Shown here: positions 55,550-64,000 of the stretch, piece after piece
Numbering within the stretch: the stretch's first letter is position 1
Layout: each line of letters begins with the position of its first letter
Assembly (NCBI RefSeq): GCF_002162375.1
Contig: NZ_CP021425.1
Span: 5,287,001 to 5,351,000 of the forward strand
DNA from: Oleiphilus messinensis
GTDB lineage: Bacteria; Pseudomonadota; Gammaproteobacteria; Pseudomonadales; Oleiphilaceae
DNA length: 64,000 nt
Reading direction: 5' to 3'
The notes under the pieces: generated by a model
What the model was told of the DNA's origin: nothing
Database searches by the model: none
Seen by the model: only the letters and a program-made list of their open reading frames with translations
Translations under genes and position numbers: made by a program

Positions 55550-56707
55550 CTAATCCGCTTGACGTCGAAGGAACGCAGGAATATCGAGATATTCTACACC
55601 TTTTTCCACATCTACACTCTTCTCATCAATTGCGGTATTACCCTGACTCATTGGGCGACGACGCATAACAGCAGGCTTATCTAACTGATTGTAATCAGTT
55701 TTACCATCAATTGCTTTACTATTATCCACCACTTTGACCGGCTTATCAGACAATGCGCCCAATCCAGTTGCGACAACGGTTACTTTCAACTCGTCGGTCA
55801 GATCGTGATCTATTACTGTACCTACAACAACTGTGGCAGCTTCAGATGCAAACTCTTCCACGATGTTACCCACTTCTGAGAATTCACCCAGATTCAAGTT
55901 CTCACCTGCGGTAATATTAACCAAAATACCACGCGCGCCCTGCAGATTGATATCTTCAAGTAGTGGACTGCGAATGGCCGCTTCAGCAGCTTCACGCGCA
56001 CGATTTTCACCACAAGCTGTTCCTGTACCCATCATCGCCATGCCCATTTCCGACATGATTGTTTTCACATCAGCAAAGTCAACGTTGATCATACCCGGAC
56101 GGATTATCAAATCCGCAATACCCTGTACTGCACCCAATAGAACATCATTCGCAGCACCAAACGCGTCCAATAGACTGGTATTCTTGCCCAATACTGTCAG
56201 CAGTTTTTCATTCGGAATTGTGATCAATGAATCCACATATCCGGACAACTCGGCCAGTCCCGCCTCTGCTACTTTTAAGCGCTTACCGCCCTCGAATGGA
56301 AACGGCTTAGTGACAACGGCGACCGTTAGAATGCCCAGCTCCTTAGCCACTTCGGCTACAATTGGAGCCCCTCCAGTGCCGGTTCCGCCACCCATACCCG
56401 CGGTGATAAAAACCATATCAGCGCCTTTAAGCGATTCTGCGATACGCTCTTTATCTTCCATCGCAGCCTGACGCCCAACCTCAGGGTTAGCGCCCGCCCC
56501 TAATCCTTTTGTAATATTGCTTCCCAGCTGAATCACAGACTTTGCATCCAGGTCTTTCAACGCCTGGGCATCAGTGTTGGCACAATAGAATTCAACACCT
56601 CTAATATCGGATGCCAGCATGTGCCGAACAGCATTACCGCCGCCACCGCCAACACCCACAACTTTTATTACTGCTTCTTGGGGCAGATTATCAATCAACT
56701 CAAACAT
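55550..56707 (-). CDS. ftsZ: Cell division GTPase FtsZ
   Basis: 385 residues. The tubulin-type GTP-binding signature GGGTGTG is at 106-112; the N-terminal [15 protein letters not shown] and the T7 synergy loop [11 protein letters not shown] are intact. A variable linker leads to the conserved C-terminal peptide [13 protein letters not shown], which binds FtsA and ZipA. It polymerises into the Z ring at mid-cell. Last division gene of the cluster, 41 bp after ftsA. Confidence 0.98.
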   Translation of the reverse strand: MFELIDNLPQEAVIKVVGVGGGGGNAVRHMLASDIRGVEFYCANTDAQALKDLDAKSVIQLGSNITKGLGAGANPEVGRQAAMEDKERIAESLKGADMVFITAGMGGGTGTGGAPIVAEVAKELGILTVAVVTKPFPFEGGKRLKVAEAGLAELSGYVDSLITIPNEKLLTVLGKNTSLLDAFGAANDVLLGAVQGIADLIIRPGMINVDFADVKTIMSEMGMAMMGTGTACGENRAREAAEAAIRSPLLEDINLQGARGILVNITAGENLNLGEFSEVGNIVEEFASEAATVVVGTVIDHDLTDELKVTVVATGLGALSDKPVKVVDNSKAIDGKTDYNQLDKPAVMRRRPMSQGNTAIDEKSVDVEKGVEYLDIPAFLRRQAD

Positions 56708-56748
56708 TTTCCTATCTCCTGATTTGATTTCTTCTATTGTTTTTCGTT

Positions 56749-57984
56749 TTAAAAATTACCCGTAAACCAGCTCTTTACTTTTTCCACCCAGTTTACGGAG
56801 CTCTCTGGCCGGGTGGCAGGTACCCGGCCTAAATCGATTTGCTTGAAACCATAAATCAACAAGCCAACCCCTGTTGAGTACATCGGATTGTTCACTACAT
56901 CAGCAAGGCCTGTTACACCTTGCGGAGATGCCAAACGAACCGGCATGTGGAAAATCTCTTCGGCTAACTCAACGACGCCCTCCATCTTGGAAGTTCCCCC
57001 GGTCAATACAATCCCGGCCGCGACCAGCTCTTCATAACCGCTGCGTCTCAGTTCCGATTGAATAAGCGTAAACAGTTCCTCATAACGGGGCTCCACAACT
57101 TCAGCCAATGCTTGCCGCGAAAGATCTCTTGGTGGGCGTTCACCCACACTGGGCACCTTGATTGTCTCTTCTGCACCCGCGAGCTGCGTTAACGCACAGG
57201 CATACTTAATTTTAATTTCTTCCGCATTCTGAGTCGGCGTGCGCAATGCCATTGCAATATCGTTTGTAACCTGGTCTCCCGCGATCGGAATAACTGCGGT
57301 GTGACGAATTGACCCGCCAGTGAAAATCGCGATGTCCGTGGTCCCCCCCCCGATATCAACCAGGCAAACCCCCAGTTCCTTTTCATCATCGGTCAGGACG
57401 GCATAGCTGGAAGCCAACTGTTCAAGAATGATATCGTCAACATCGAGATTGCATTTGCGAACGCACTTCTCAATATTTTGTGCCGCGTTCACTGCGCAGG
57501 TCACCAAATGAACTTTTGCTTCCAGTCGCACCCCGGACATTCCCAACGGTTCTTTGATACCTTCCTGATTATCAATCACATACTCCTGGGGAATGATGTG
57601 CAGAATCTTTTGATCTGCGGGAATGGCCACGGCTTGAGCAGCATCAATTACCCGATCAATATCCGCCTGAAGCACTTCCCGATCCCGAATGGCGACAATA
57701 CCATGGGAGTTCATGCTTCGAATGTGGCTCCCGGCAATGCCTGCGTATACCGAATGTATGCGACAGCCCGCCATCAGTTCCGCCTCTTCTATGGCGCGCT
57801 GAATTGACTGAACTGTTGTTTCAATATTTACCACGACACCGCGCTTCAACCCTTTTGAGGGGTGAGAACCAATACCAACAATATTGATATCACCTTCGGG
57901 TGTCTTCTGGCCGACAATAGCCACAACTTTGGATGTGCCGATATCCAAGCCAACGATCATGTTGTCTGATTCCAACCCTGACAT
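56749..57984 (-). CDS. ftsA: Cell division actin-like protein FtsA
   Basis: 411 residues, actin/Hsp70 fold. The phosphate-1 motif VGLDIGTSKVVAIVG is at about 11-25, phosphate-2 at CLVDIGGGTTDIAIF (about 206-220), and the adenosine motif at GIVLTGGTSKMEG (about 333-345). The 1C domain specific to FtsA lies at about 85-165. The C-terminal amphipathic helix KVKSWFTGNF tethers FtsZ filaments to the membrane. It sits 34 bp after ftsQ. Confidence 0.97.
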   Translation of the reverse strand: MSGLESDNMIVGLDIGTSKVVAIVGQKTPEGDINIVGIGSHPSKGLKRGVVVNIETTVQSIQRAIEEAELMAGCRIHSVYAGIAGSHIRSMNSHGIVAIRDREVLQADIDRVIDAAQAVAIPADQKILHIIPQEYVIDNQEGIKEPLGMSGVRLEAKVHLVTCAVNAAQNIEKCVRKCNLDVDDIILEQLASSYAVLTDDEKELGVCLVDIGGGTTDIAIFTGGSIRHTAVIPIAGDQVTNDIAMALRTPTQNAEEIKIKYACALTQLAGAEETIKVPSVGERPPRDLSRQALAEVVEPRYEELFTLIQSELRRSGYEELVAAGIVLTGGTSKMEGVVELAEEIFHMPVRLASPQGVTGLADVVNNPMYSTGVGLLIYGFKQIDLGRVPATRPESSVNWVEKVKSWFTGNF

Positions 57985-58018
57985 GTAAATTCGATCCTGT
58001 GTTGATCCAATAAATAGG

Positions 58019-58975
58019 CTAACCTTTGGCTACTTCCGACGCGTCCTCGATGAGTCGCCACTTAATAGCAATACCGTTGGTATAGCGTGCATCAATCATT
58101 TCTATTTTTTCCGATTTATCCCGCAAATAGTTCTGATAGACCCGGACAAATCGATCTAGTTTTTCGGTCACATCTTCTCTCCCTAAACGAATTTCTACTC
58201 CATTCTCAAGGGTCAGCGAAACTGCCCCCCGGTTTTCGACCACCAGTACCTGAAGCGCGATCGCTTGCGCATCCAGTGTTTTCCGAATATCTGCGTATTC
58301 TCTTAATACTTCCTGAGCCTGATTTTTTGGCCCGACCAGACGCGGTAATGACGATAGGTAATCCTCACTTCCTTCAGCAACAGCCCAAGGCGCAAAAACT
58401 TCACCATAGGGATTCAGCAATCCCATTCGTTCTGTCTGGTTTTCCCCATTTACCCGCCAATGAGCAACGGGTATCTGCTCAATGACATGCACCTCAATTT
58501 TTCTCGGCCAAACCCGTCGGACCGAGGCCTTGTCAATCCAGGGCAGGCGCTCCAGATCGAACTTGAACTGGTCAATATCAACACTGAAAAAGCCCTGTCC
58601 CAGGACCGTCTCCATTTGCCGCTTTAAGGTCGGCTCATGGATAAAATCGAGTTGTCCCGATACCTGGACATGTTCAATTGGATCATCCAATTGACTGTAA
58701 AAAACGTTCTGCAATCCTTGAACGATAAATACCAGTGCAGTCACACCAGCGATTCTGAACAATGCAATTTGATGTCGCGCAAGCCACTGCACCACAGCAT
58801 TGATTGTTGCTACAAGACCTGTTATTGCTTGGCGGATATCACTTCGCAATACCACTAACGGCGACGGAGATTTGGGTCTCGCTCCGGATGCGCCTTTCTT
58901 TTTCAAAACTTTCCCTGCTCGGGCAGTAGGCTTACGATTTGGCGAGTTACTCTTTTTTTTAACCGGAAGATTCAT
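58019..58975 (-). CDS. ftsQ: Cell division protein FtsQ
   Basis: 318 residues, somewhat longer than E. coli because of a basic cytoplasmic N-terminus of about 70 residues (KKKSNSPNRKPTARAGKVLKKKG). One membrane helix (about 73-90) is followed by the POTRA domain (about 100-170, IEHVQVSGQLDFIHEPTLKRQ) and the beta domain (VRRVWPRKIEVHVIEQIPVAHW). It recruits FtsB-FtsL and FtsW-FtsI to the divisome from the periplasmic side. Confidence 0.93.
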   Translation of the reverse strand: MNLPVKKKSNSPNRKPTARAGKVLKKKGASGARPKSPSPLVVLRSDIRQAITGLVATINAVVQWLARHQIALFRIAGVTALVFIVQGLQNVFYSQLDDPIEHVQVSGQLDFIHEPTLKRQMETVLGQGFFSVDIDQFKFDLERLPWIDKASVRRVWPRKIEVHVIEQIPVAHWRVNGENQTERMGLLNPYGEVFAPWAVAEGSEDYLSSLPRLVGPKNQAQEVLREYADIRKTLDAQAIALQVLVVENRGAVSLTLENGVEIRLGREDVTEKLDRFVRVYQNYLRDKSEKIEMIDARYTNGIAIKWRLIEDASEVAKG

Positions 58976-59033
58976 ACCCGTTACCGTCTCTACTATGCCT
59001 GTGTGCTGCTAGATCAATACCCAAAACCTAAAG

Positions 59034-59987
59034 TTACGCGTAGCTACTGGCCAGAATTCTCAGTACCAATTCATTAAAATCGACTCCAGCCGCCTGGGCA
59101 GCCATTGGCGTCAAACTATGATCAGTCATCCCCGGAATGGTATTGACCTCAAGCAACCAGAATCGACCCTCTTGATCCCGCATGACATCCACTCGGCCCC
59201 AGCCCTTGCAGCCAACCGCATTAAACGCATCAAGACTAAGCTGTTGCAATGCCAACTCTTCTTCCTGACTCAAACCTGACGGCAGTAAATAACGGGTGTC
59301 ATCTGAAAGATATTTGGCGTCGTAATCATAAAACACATGATCCGTACTCAAACCAATCACCGGTAACGCACCTTCGGATAAAATCCCTACCGTGTATTCC
59401 GGCCCTTCCACCCAGGTTTCTGCGATGACTTCAGTATCTAACGCCGCCGAAGCCATAAATGCAGCCTGCAGTTCTGCAACGGATTTAACTTTCTGAACAC
59501 CAATGCTTGAACCTTCATGGGCAGGTTTCACACAAATCACGGGACCCAGGCGCTGCATCACAGATACCCAATCTTCAGACTCCGACAAGACACAGAAATC
59601 CGGAGTCGGCAGCTCCAGCCCACGCCAAAGCTGTTTCGTCCTGACTTTATCCATTGCCAACGCGGAAGCCATTACACCGCTCCCGGTATAGGGAATCTGG
59701 AGCGCTTCCAAATAACCTTGAATTGTACCGTCCTCACCGCCTCGACCATGAAGCGCCAGAAATACCCGGTCGACATCCTTCAGCACTTCAGGCCCGGGAA
59801 ACACGTCCCCCGTATCAATCATCAGGTGCTCAATTTCCAGCCATTCCAGCGCCGCGGCAACCGCCTGCCCACTGTTTAGCGATACCTCCCGCTCGGCAGA
59901 CTGACCACCGAAAAAAAGTGCGACCCGACCTGCTTTTGCAACAAGCCGGGATCGCTCTTCCTGAGACAAGGGCGAGATCTTAGTCAT
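59034..59987 (-). CDS. ddlB: D-alanine:D-alanine ligase
   Basis: 317 residues from the ATG at 59987, which overlaps the murC stop by 8 bp; a TTG two codons earlier is less likely. The ATP-grasp fold shows [19 protein letters not shown] (about 23-41), [35 protein letters not shown] (about 75-109), the [11 protein letters not shown] loop and the metal-binding [17 protein letters not shown]. It makes the D-Ala-D-Ala terminus of the peptidoglycan stem. murB is absent between murC and ddl, as in Pseudomonas. Confidence 0.95.
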   Translation of the reverse strand: MTKISPLSQEERSRLVAKAGRVALFFGGQSAEREVSLNSGQAVAAALEWLEIEHLMIDTGDVFPGPEVLKDVDRVFLALHGRGGEDGTIQGYLEALQIPYTGSGVMASALAMDKVRTKQLWRGLELPTPDFCVLSESEDWVSVMQRLGPVICVKPAHEGSSIGVQKVKSVAELQAAFMASAALDTEVIAETWVEGPEYTVGILSEGALPVIGLSTDHVFYDYDAKYLSDDTRYLLPSGLSQEEELALQQLSLDAFNAVGCKGWGRVDVMRDQEGRFWLLEVNTIPGMTDHSLTPMAAQAAGVDFNELVLRILASSYA

Positions 59988-61428
59988 CGACAATGATCCC
60001 CGCTTCGGCTAACCGTTTTGCTATCGCATTGATATCGCCGGCCCCCTGGGTAAGCAACAAGTCACCATCCTGCAATACGGTTTTCAAAATGGTTTCCAGA
60101 TCAGCTCCATCTTCAGCGAAAATTGGATCAATATGGCCTCGCTGTCGGATACTACGACACAGGCTGCGGGAGTCAGCACCGGGAATAGGTGTCTCCCCCG
60201 CCGGATAGACATCCAGCAGCAATAACACATCAACCTGAGACAGCACTCTGACGAAGTCTTCATACAAGTCACAAGTCCGGCTGTACCGATGTGGCTGATA
60301 AATCATCACTACCCGTTTTTCGGGCCAGCCACTCCGGATCGCTTCGATTACCGCTTCGACTTCCCTTGGATGGTGACCGTAGTCATCAACAAGCATCACT
60401 CGACCGCGGCTTGTTTCATATTCGCCGTATACCTGGAAGCGCCGCCCGACACCTGCAAAATTTGCCAGACCTGACACAATAGCATCATCTTCAACCCCCT
60501 CGTCCGTCGCCACAGCAATTGTGGCTAATGCATTGAGAACGTTGTGATGCCCAGGCATATTCAGCGTTATCCGCAGATCTTTTGCTGTCCCCGGACGCTT
60601 CACAGTAAATCGAACTTGCATTCCATCCTGAACAATATCGGTCGCACAAAAATCAGCCTCAGGTTTAGTGCCATAGGTAATCACTGACCTTGAAATCGCC
60701 GGGATAATTTCTTGTACGTTAATATCATCAATACACACCACAGCTGCGCCATAAAATGGCAGGTTGTGCAGAAAATCGATAAATGTCTGGGTCAACTTTG
60801 AAAAATCGCCCCCGTAGGTATGCATGTGATCCGCATCAATATTGGTCACCACAGCAATCATCGGAGTCAAATGCAGAAAAGAAGCATCGCTTTCGTCGGC
60901 TTCTGCGATCAAATAACGGGAGCCTCCCAGTTTTGCATTCGTTCCTGCACTATTCAGCTTCCCGCCTATCACAAAAGTAGGGTCCAGCTTTGCTTCGCCA
61001 AATACGGACGCGAGCAAGCTGGTCGTAGTGGTCTTACCGTGCGTGCCTGCAACCGCAATGCCATGTCGATAGCGCATCAGCTCGGCTAGCATCTCCGCTC
61101 TGGGAACAACAGGTATACGTAAACTGCGCGCTTTAGCTACTTCCGGGTTTTCTTCGTTAACAGCACTGGAAACAACTACTACGTCAGCATTTTCAACGTT
61201 TTCTGACTGGTGGCCCAGAAAAATTGTCGCACCTAACGAGGCCAAACGATCTGTAACCAGACTGGCTTTCAAGTCGGATCCGGAAATGGTGTAACCGAGA
61301 TTCATTAACACTTCGGCAATGCCACACATCCCCGCACCACCAATACCCACGAAGTGGATTTTTTTGATGCGTCTCATTTCCGGCACTTCCGGAACGGTAT
61401 TTTCACTATGTCCCTGGTTACTCACCAC
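59980..61428 (-). CDS. murC: UDP-N-acetylmuramate--L-alanine ligase
   Basis: 482 residues, starting with GTG inside the last bases of murG (11-bp overlap). The UDP-binding N-terminus has [18 protein letters not shown] (about 24-41), the ATP loop is [16 protein letters not shown] (about 128-143), and [12 protein letters not shown] and [12 protein letters not shown] are characteristic. It adds L-alanine to UDP-MurNAc in the cytoplasm. Tight overlaps on both sides indicate translational coupling through murG-murC-ddlB. Confidence 0.97.
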   Translation of the reverse strand: MVSNQGHSENTVPEVPEMRRIKKIHFVGIGGAGMCGIAEVLMNLGYTISGSDLKASLVTDRLASLGATIFLGHQSENVENADVVVVSSAVNEENPEVAKARSLRIPVVPRAEMLAELMRYRHGIAVAGTHGKTTTTSLLASVFGEAKLDPTFVIGGKLNSAGTNAKLGGSRYLIAEADESDASFLHLTPMIAVVTNIDADHMHTYGGDFSKLTQTFIDFLHNLPFYGAAVVCIDDINVQEIIPAISRSVITYGTKPEADFCATDIVQDGMQVRFTVKRPGTAKDLRITLNMPGHHNVLNALATIAVATDEGVEDDAIVSGLANFAGVGRRFQVYGEYETSRGRVMLVDDYGHHPREVEAVIEAIRSGWPEKRVVMIYQPHRYSRTCDLYEDFVRVLSQVDVLLLLDVYPAGETPIPGADSRSLCRSIRQRGHIDPIFAEDGADLETILKTVLQDGDLLLTQGAGDINAIAKRLAEAGIIVDD

Positions 61429-62521
61429 AGGCCTCCAAACAAATATTCATTACTTTTTCAGTCGCCTCAGGATGAGCGCTTTTTCGAGCCGCGATTGCCA
61501 TTTTTTTAACCCGCTCTCGATCCAGATGAAAACTCTGCAGTTTTTCCGCAAGCAACTCGGGCGACAATTCCGTTTCTTGAAAACAATATGCCGCTCCCCG
61601 TGCCACCAAATAATCCGCGTTCGCGGTTTGATGATCATCCACGGCATGGGGATAGGGGATAAATATCGAACCAACACCGGCCATCGCAATCTCCGACACG
61701 GTCATCGCACCGGATCGACAGACAACAAGATCAGCCCACTCCAGCGCGGCTTTCATATCGGTAATAAAAGGTTCAACACGAATGTCGCCCTCCATTCCTT
61801 CGTATGCCTGCCTCGTTGCTTGATCCTTACCTTTACCACACTGATGCAAAACGACCGGCCGGATTGTCTCTTCAAGTAAAGCCAGTGCTTTAGGCACGAC
61901 AGCATTGATCGCAGCCGCCCCTAAACTTCCGCCAACGACGAGCAGGTTTAAAACCTCACCTTCAGCCAGAGAGCGATTTTCAGGCGTGGGAATTGTCACA
62001 ATGCTGTTTCGAATCGGATTCCCGGTGACCAAGGGTGCTCGATTAAGTTTTACCTGCTTCTTAGCGAATGCCCCAGGAAACGCTTCTAACGTTTGGGCCG
62101 CGAATCGACTCAGCGTTGCATTGGTCATACCTGCAACAGCATTTTGTTCATGAATCACGATCGGTTTACGTAACAGCCACGCAGCCAGCCCTCCGGGCCC
62201 ACTGGCAAAGCCTCCCATGCCCAATACACAGTCTGGTTTCACTGTTTTGAGAACTCGCAGTGCCTGCGCTACAGCAAGACAGAGATTAAATGGCGCGAGC
62301 AACCAGGATTTCCACCCTTTACCTCGCAACCCTGCTACAGACAACGTATGTAAAGAAATGCCTTCAGCTGGAATAATCTGGTTTTCCAACCCCCGGATTG
62401 AGCCAAGCCAGACGACCTTATGACCACGTCCGATTAGTTCACGAGCGACGGCAAGTGCCGGAAAAATGTGCCCACCGGTTCCCCCAGCCATAACTAAAAA
62501 TGTTTTTGAGGTCACACTCAT
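61418..62521 (-). CDS. murG: UDP-GlcNAc:lipid I N-acetylglucosaminyltransferase
   Basis: 367 residues, GT-B fold. The N-terminal glycine-rich loop [16 protein letters not shown] is at about 11-26, and a second G-loop, [13 protein letters not shown], begins the C-terminal domain at about 194. The UDP-GlcNAc site includes [35 protein letters not shown]. It converts lipid I to lipid II at the inner membrane face. It overlaps the ftsW stop by 4 bp (ATGA). Confidence 0.97.
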   Translation of the reverse strand: MSVTSKTFLVMAGGTGGHIFPALAVARELIGRGHKVVWLGSIRGLENQIIPAEGISLHTLSVAGLRGKGWKSWLLAPFNLCLAVAQALRVLKTVKPDCVLGMGGFASGPGGLAAWLLRKPIVIHEQNAVAGMTNATLSRFAAQTLEAFPGAFAKKQVKLNRAPLVTGNPIRNSIVTIPTPENRSLAEGEVLNLLVVGGSLGAAAINAVVPKALALLEETIRPVVLHQCGKGKDQATRQAYEGMEGDIRVEPFITDMKAALEWADLVVCRSGAMTVSEIAMAGVGSIFIPYPHAVDDHQTANADYLVARGAAYCFQETELSPELLAEKLQSFHLDRERVKKMAIAARKSAHPEATEKVMNICLEACGE

Positions 62522-63735
62522 CCCTGCCCCTCACAACTTGATTTAGCGTGTCCAGGATTGACTGTCTCACAGTGGATTCGTTGTAACAGAGCAACACAGA
62601 CACAACTCATGATCAAACTACTTCCACCATAACTTACCAGCGGAAGCGTCAAACCTTTGGTGGGCAATAGGCCAGCGTTTACTCCCATGTTGATAAAAGC
62701 CTGAATACCGATCAAAAGAGAAACCCCATAAGCCAAAAATGCTGCAAATCGCAATCCTTGCCGCTCTGCAGCAAGACCAATCGACAATCCTCGATAAACC
62801 AACACGGCAAATAGCACCACAACAACCATGCAACCCACCAGACCAAACTCTTCAGCTAAAATTGCAAATACAAAGTCGGTATGTGCCTCGGGCAGATAAA
62901 ACAGTTTTTGCACACTATTACCCAACCCTTCACCAAACCATTCGCCCCGCCCAAAGGCAATGAGTGACTGCGTCAATTGGTAACCGGTGTTGTATTGATC
63001 CGCCCAAGGATCCACATATGACATCAAACGTTGCAAACGATAGGGTTTCCATAAAATCAACAGTGTTCCAAGTACACTAATCACCCCGAGTAATGCTGCA
63101 AACTTCAATACTTTCGCACCACTTAGAAAAATCATGCCCGCAGCAGCGGCCATAATAACGAAAGTAGCCCCGAAGTCAGGCTCCAGTAGCAGAAGCAAAC
63201 TTGCCAGGAACATCACACACAATGGTTTGCAAAAGCCCCACCAAGACACCAGAACTTCCTCTCTTCGGCGATCAAGATATCCCGCAAGATAAGCCAGTAA
63301 AAATAGTTTTGCGATTTCAGAAGGCTGGATATTAAAAGCACCAAAACGTAACCAGCGCGTACTCCCATTCACCGTTTTACCCGCCAACAACACAACCACC
63401 AGAAGCAACAACGCTACAAACAAAAGCAACCATCCGTTCTCACGCCACCACGCCACCGGTATTTGCACGACCAATACCGCAGAGACCAGCGCCAACAGCA
63501 AAAATATCCCTTGCTTAATTGCAAAGGCAAATGGCTCTCCGCGCACGTCAGCGATATGGATGGAGGCCGAGGCGATCATGATAAAACCAATCATTAAAAG
63601 GCAAATTGCAACCAAAAAAAGCACAACATCAAAGTCAGCCCAACTGAATCCTGGGCGTACCTCGTCCGCTTCCGGCTTTTTTTGGCCAAAGAGCAATGTG
63701 CTCAAGCTGATACCTTTCAAGTTTGCATACCCCAA
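62518..63735 (-). CDS. ftsW: Septal peptidoglycan glycosyltransferase FtsW (SEDS family)
   Basis: 405 residues with ten membrane spans. Family segments include STRWLRFGAFNIQPSEIAKLFLLAYLAGYL (about 130-159), LLLEPDFGATFV with the catalytic-type aspartate loop nearby, and QSLIAFGRGEWFGEGLGNSVQKLFYLPEAHTDFVFAILAEEFG (about 243-285), the large extracytoplasmic loop. It polymerises lipid II with its partner FtsI. The start is taken as TTG at 63735, preceded by AGGAAGAG, because no in-frame ATG lies nearby. Confidence 0.94.
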   Translation of the reverse strand: MGYANLKGISLSTLLFGQKKPEADEVRPGFSWADFDVVLFLVAICLLMIGFIMIASASIHIADVRGEPFAFAIKQGIFLLLALVSAVLVVQIPVAWWRENGWLLLFVALLLLVVVLLAGKTVNGSTRWLRFGAFNIQPSEIAKLFLLAYLAGYLDRRREEVLVSWWGFCKPLCVMFLASLLLLLEPDFGATFVIMAAAAGMIFLSGAKVLKFAALLGVISVLGTLLILWKPYRLQRLMSYVDPWADQYNTGYQLTQSLIAFGRGEWFGEGLGNSVQKLFYLPEAHTDFVFAILAEEFGLVGCMVVVVLFAVLVYRGLSIGLAAERQGLRFAAFLAYGVSLLIGIQAFINMGVNAGLLPTKGLTLPLVSYGGSSLIMSCVCVALLQRIHCETVNPGHAKSSCEGQG

Positions 63736-63762
63736 CTACCCACTCTTCCTAGTAACCGGTAA

Positions 63763-64000
63763 TCACTGATCGTCAGTTAAAGTCGATTGCAACACTTTAA
63801 CCTGATCCCGGAAAACAGTACCTCGATGCTCATAACTGTCGAACATGTCGAAGCTTGCACAGGCAGGTGACAATAAAACCGTATCCCCAGGGGTCGCCTT
63901 CTGCGCTGCGATCATTACCGCATCTGGTAAATCACTCGCATCGATACACGGAACTACTTCAGATAACGTACTGCGTATTTTTTCGGCATCATGACCGATC
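63763..64000 (-). CDS. murD: UDP-N-acetylmuramoylalanine--D-glutamate ligase, C-terminal part (cut by window end)
   Basis: The last 78 or so codons of a minus-strand gene that continues past base 64000. Reading inward from the edge gives [18 protein letters not shown], then [25 protein letters not shown] and [16 protein letters not shown] before TGA at 63763-63765. The [12 protein letters not shown]-x-x-YEHRG-x-x-F string is the diagnostic C-terminal signature of MurD. It adds D-glutamate to UDP-MurNAc-L-Ala. It lies upstream of ftsW, separated by 27 bp. Confidence 0.93.
   Translation of the reverse strand, partial: IGHDAEKIRSTLSEVVPCIDASDLPDAVMIAAQKATPGDTVLLSPACASFDMFDSYEHRGTVFRDQVKVLQSTLTDDQ

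Noticed and set aside
55833-56471. 212-codon frame opposite ftsZ
   Set aside because: Shadow of a highly conserved gene; Ser/Ala/Pro-rich low-complexity composition typical of antisense frames.
1-64000. CRISPR arrays, tRNA, rRNA, phage or toxin-antitoxin modules
   Set aside because: No regularly spaced repeats, cloverleaf sequences, rRNA signatures or recognisable defence or phage genes were seen apart from the two insertion elements.

Overview
The window looks like chromosome from a marine gammaproteobacterium of the Oceanospirillales/Pseudomonadales type. The grounds are a murD-ftsW-murG-murC-ddl-ftsQ-ftsA-ftsZ-lpxC cluster without murB, a Pseudomonas-like NrdA with two ATP-cone regions, a Vibrio-type ThyA, sodium-driven PomAB stators, an NhaD antiporter, a NavMs-like voltage-gated sodium channel and a Nudix-ThiE fusion. 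Genus cannot be fixed from the sequence alone. All family assignments come from reading the sequence, not from searches.

Layout. 1-2.5 kb: an IS607-type element on the minus strand (serine recombinase TnpA, then a long TnpB-type protein without the usual zinc ribbon), with strong hairpins downstream of tnpB. 2.5-8.6 kb: antiporter, cupin protein, gamma-glutamyltransferase, AraC regulator, a divergent di-iron-like hydrolase and a short exported protein with a DISGQGGI motif. 8.6-13.0 kb: class Ia ribonucleotide reductase nrdAB, whose leader carries a cobalamin riboswitch preceded by two NrdR-type boxes 31 bp apart. 13.1-22.7 kb: assorted metabolism and transport genes (a sensor-like exported protein, a Gate-domain membrane protein, DUF2798/LysR, a crotonase, a nitronate monooxygenase, a solute-binding protein, an acyltransferase, a SulP transporter). 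23.0-33.1 kb: NhaD, a degenerate EAL protein, a MltD-like lytic transglycosylase, an iron-type alcohol dehydrogenase, an MMPL/RND exporter and a BacNav channel. 33.3-39.3 kb: thyA, lgt, a TauE/SafE permease, an NRDE protein and the pomA-pomB-pilZ stator operon. 39.6-44.1 kb: xseB-ispA-dxs, with a complete ISAs1-family element inserted between ispA and dxs (21-bp inverted ends, 10-bp target duplication). 44.1-49.6 kb: ribA, an aspartic protease, moaA, moaC, Nudix-ThiE and argJ. 49.6-64 kb: secA, an M23 peptidase, a DciA-like protein, lpxC and the division/wall cluster, running off the window inside murD.

How it fits together. The sequence supports a B12-dependent choice of ribonucleotide reductase: cobalamin would shut off the B12-independent class Ia enzyme, and NrdR would add repression keyed to dNTP pools. 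This predicts a class II NrdJ elsewhere in the genome. A second theme is sodium: NhaD would export Na+, the channel would admit it under voltage control, and PomAB would use the gradient for motility, with a PilZ protein in the same operon as a possible c-di-GMP input. The most unusual items are the dual nrdAB control region, the zinc-finger-less TnpB with its 3' hairpins, the lpxC terminator embedded in the opposing dciA-like gene, and the IS that cuts dxs off from ispA. No CRISPR array, tRNA or rRNA gene was seen.
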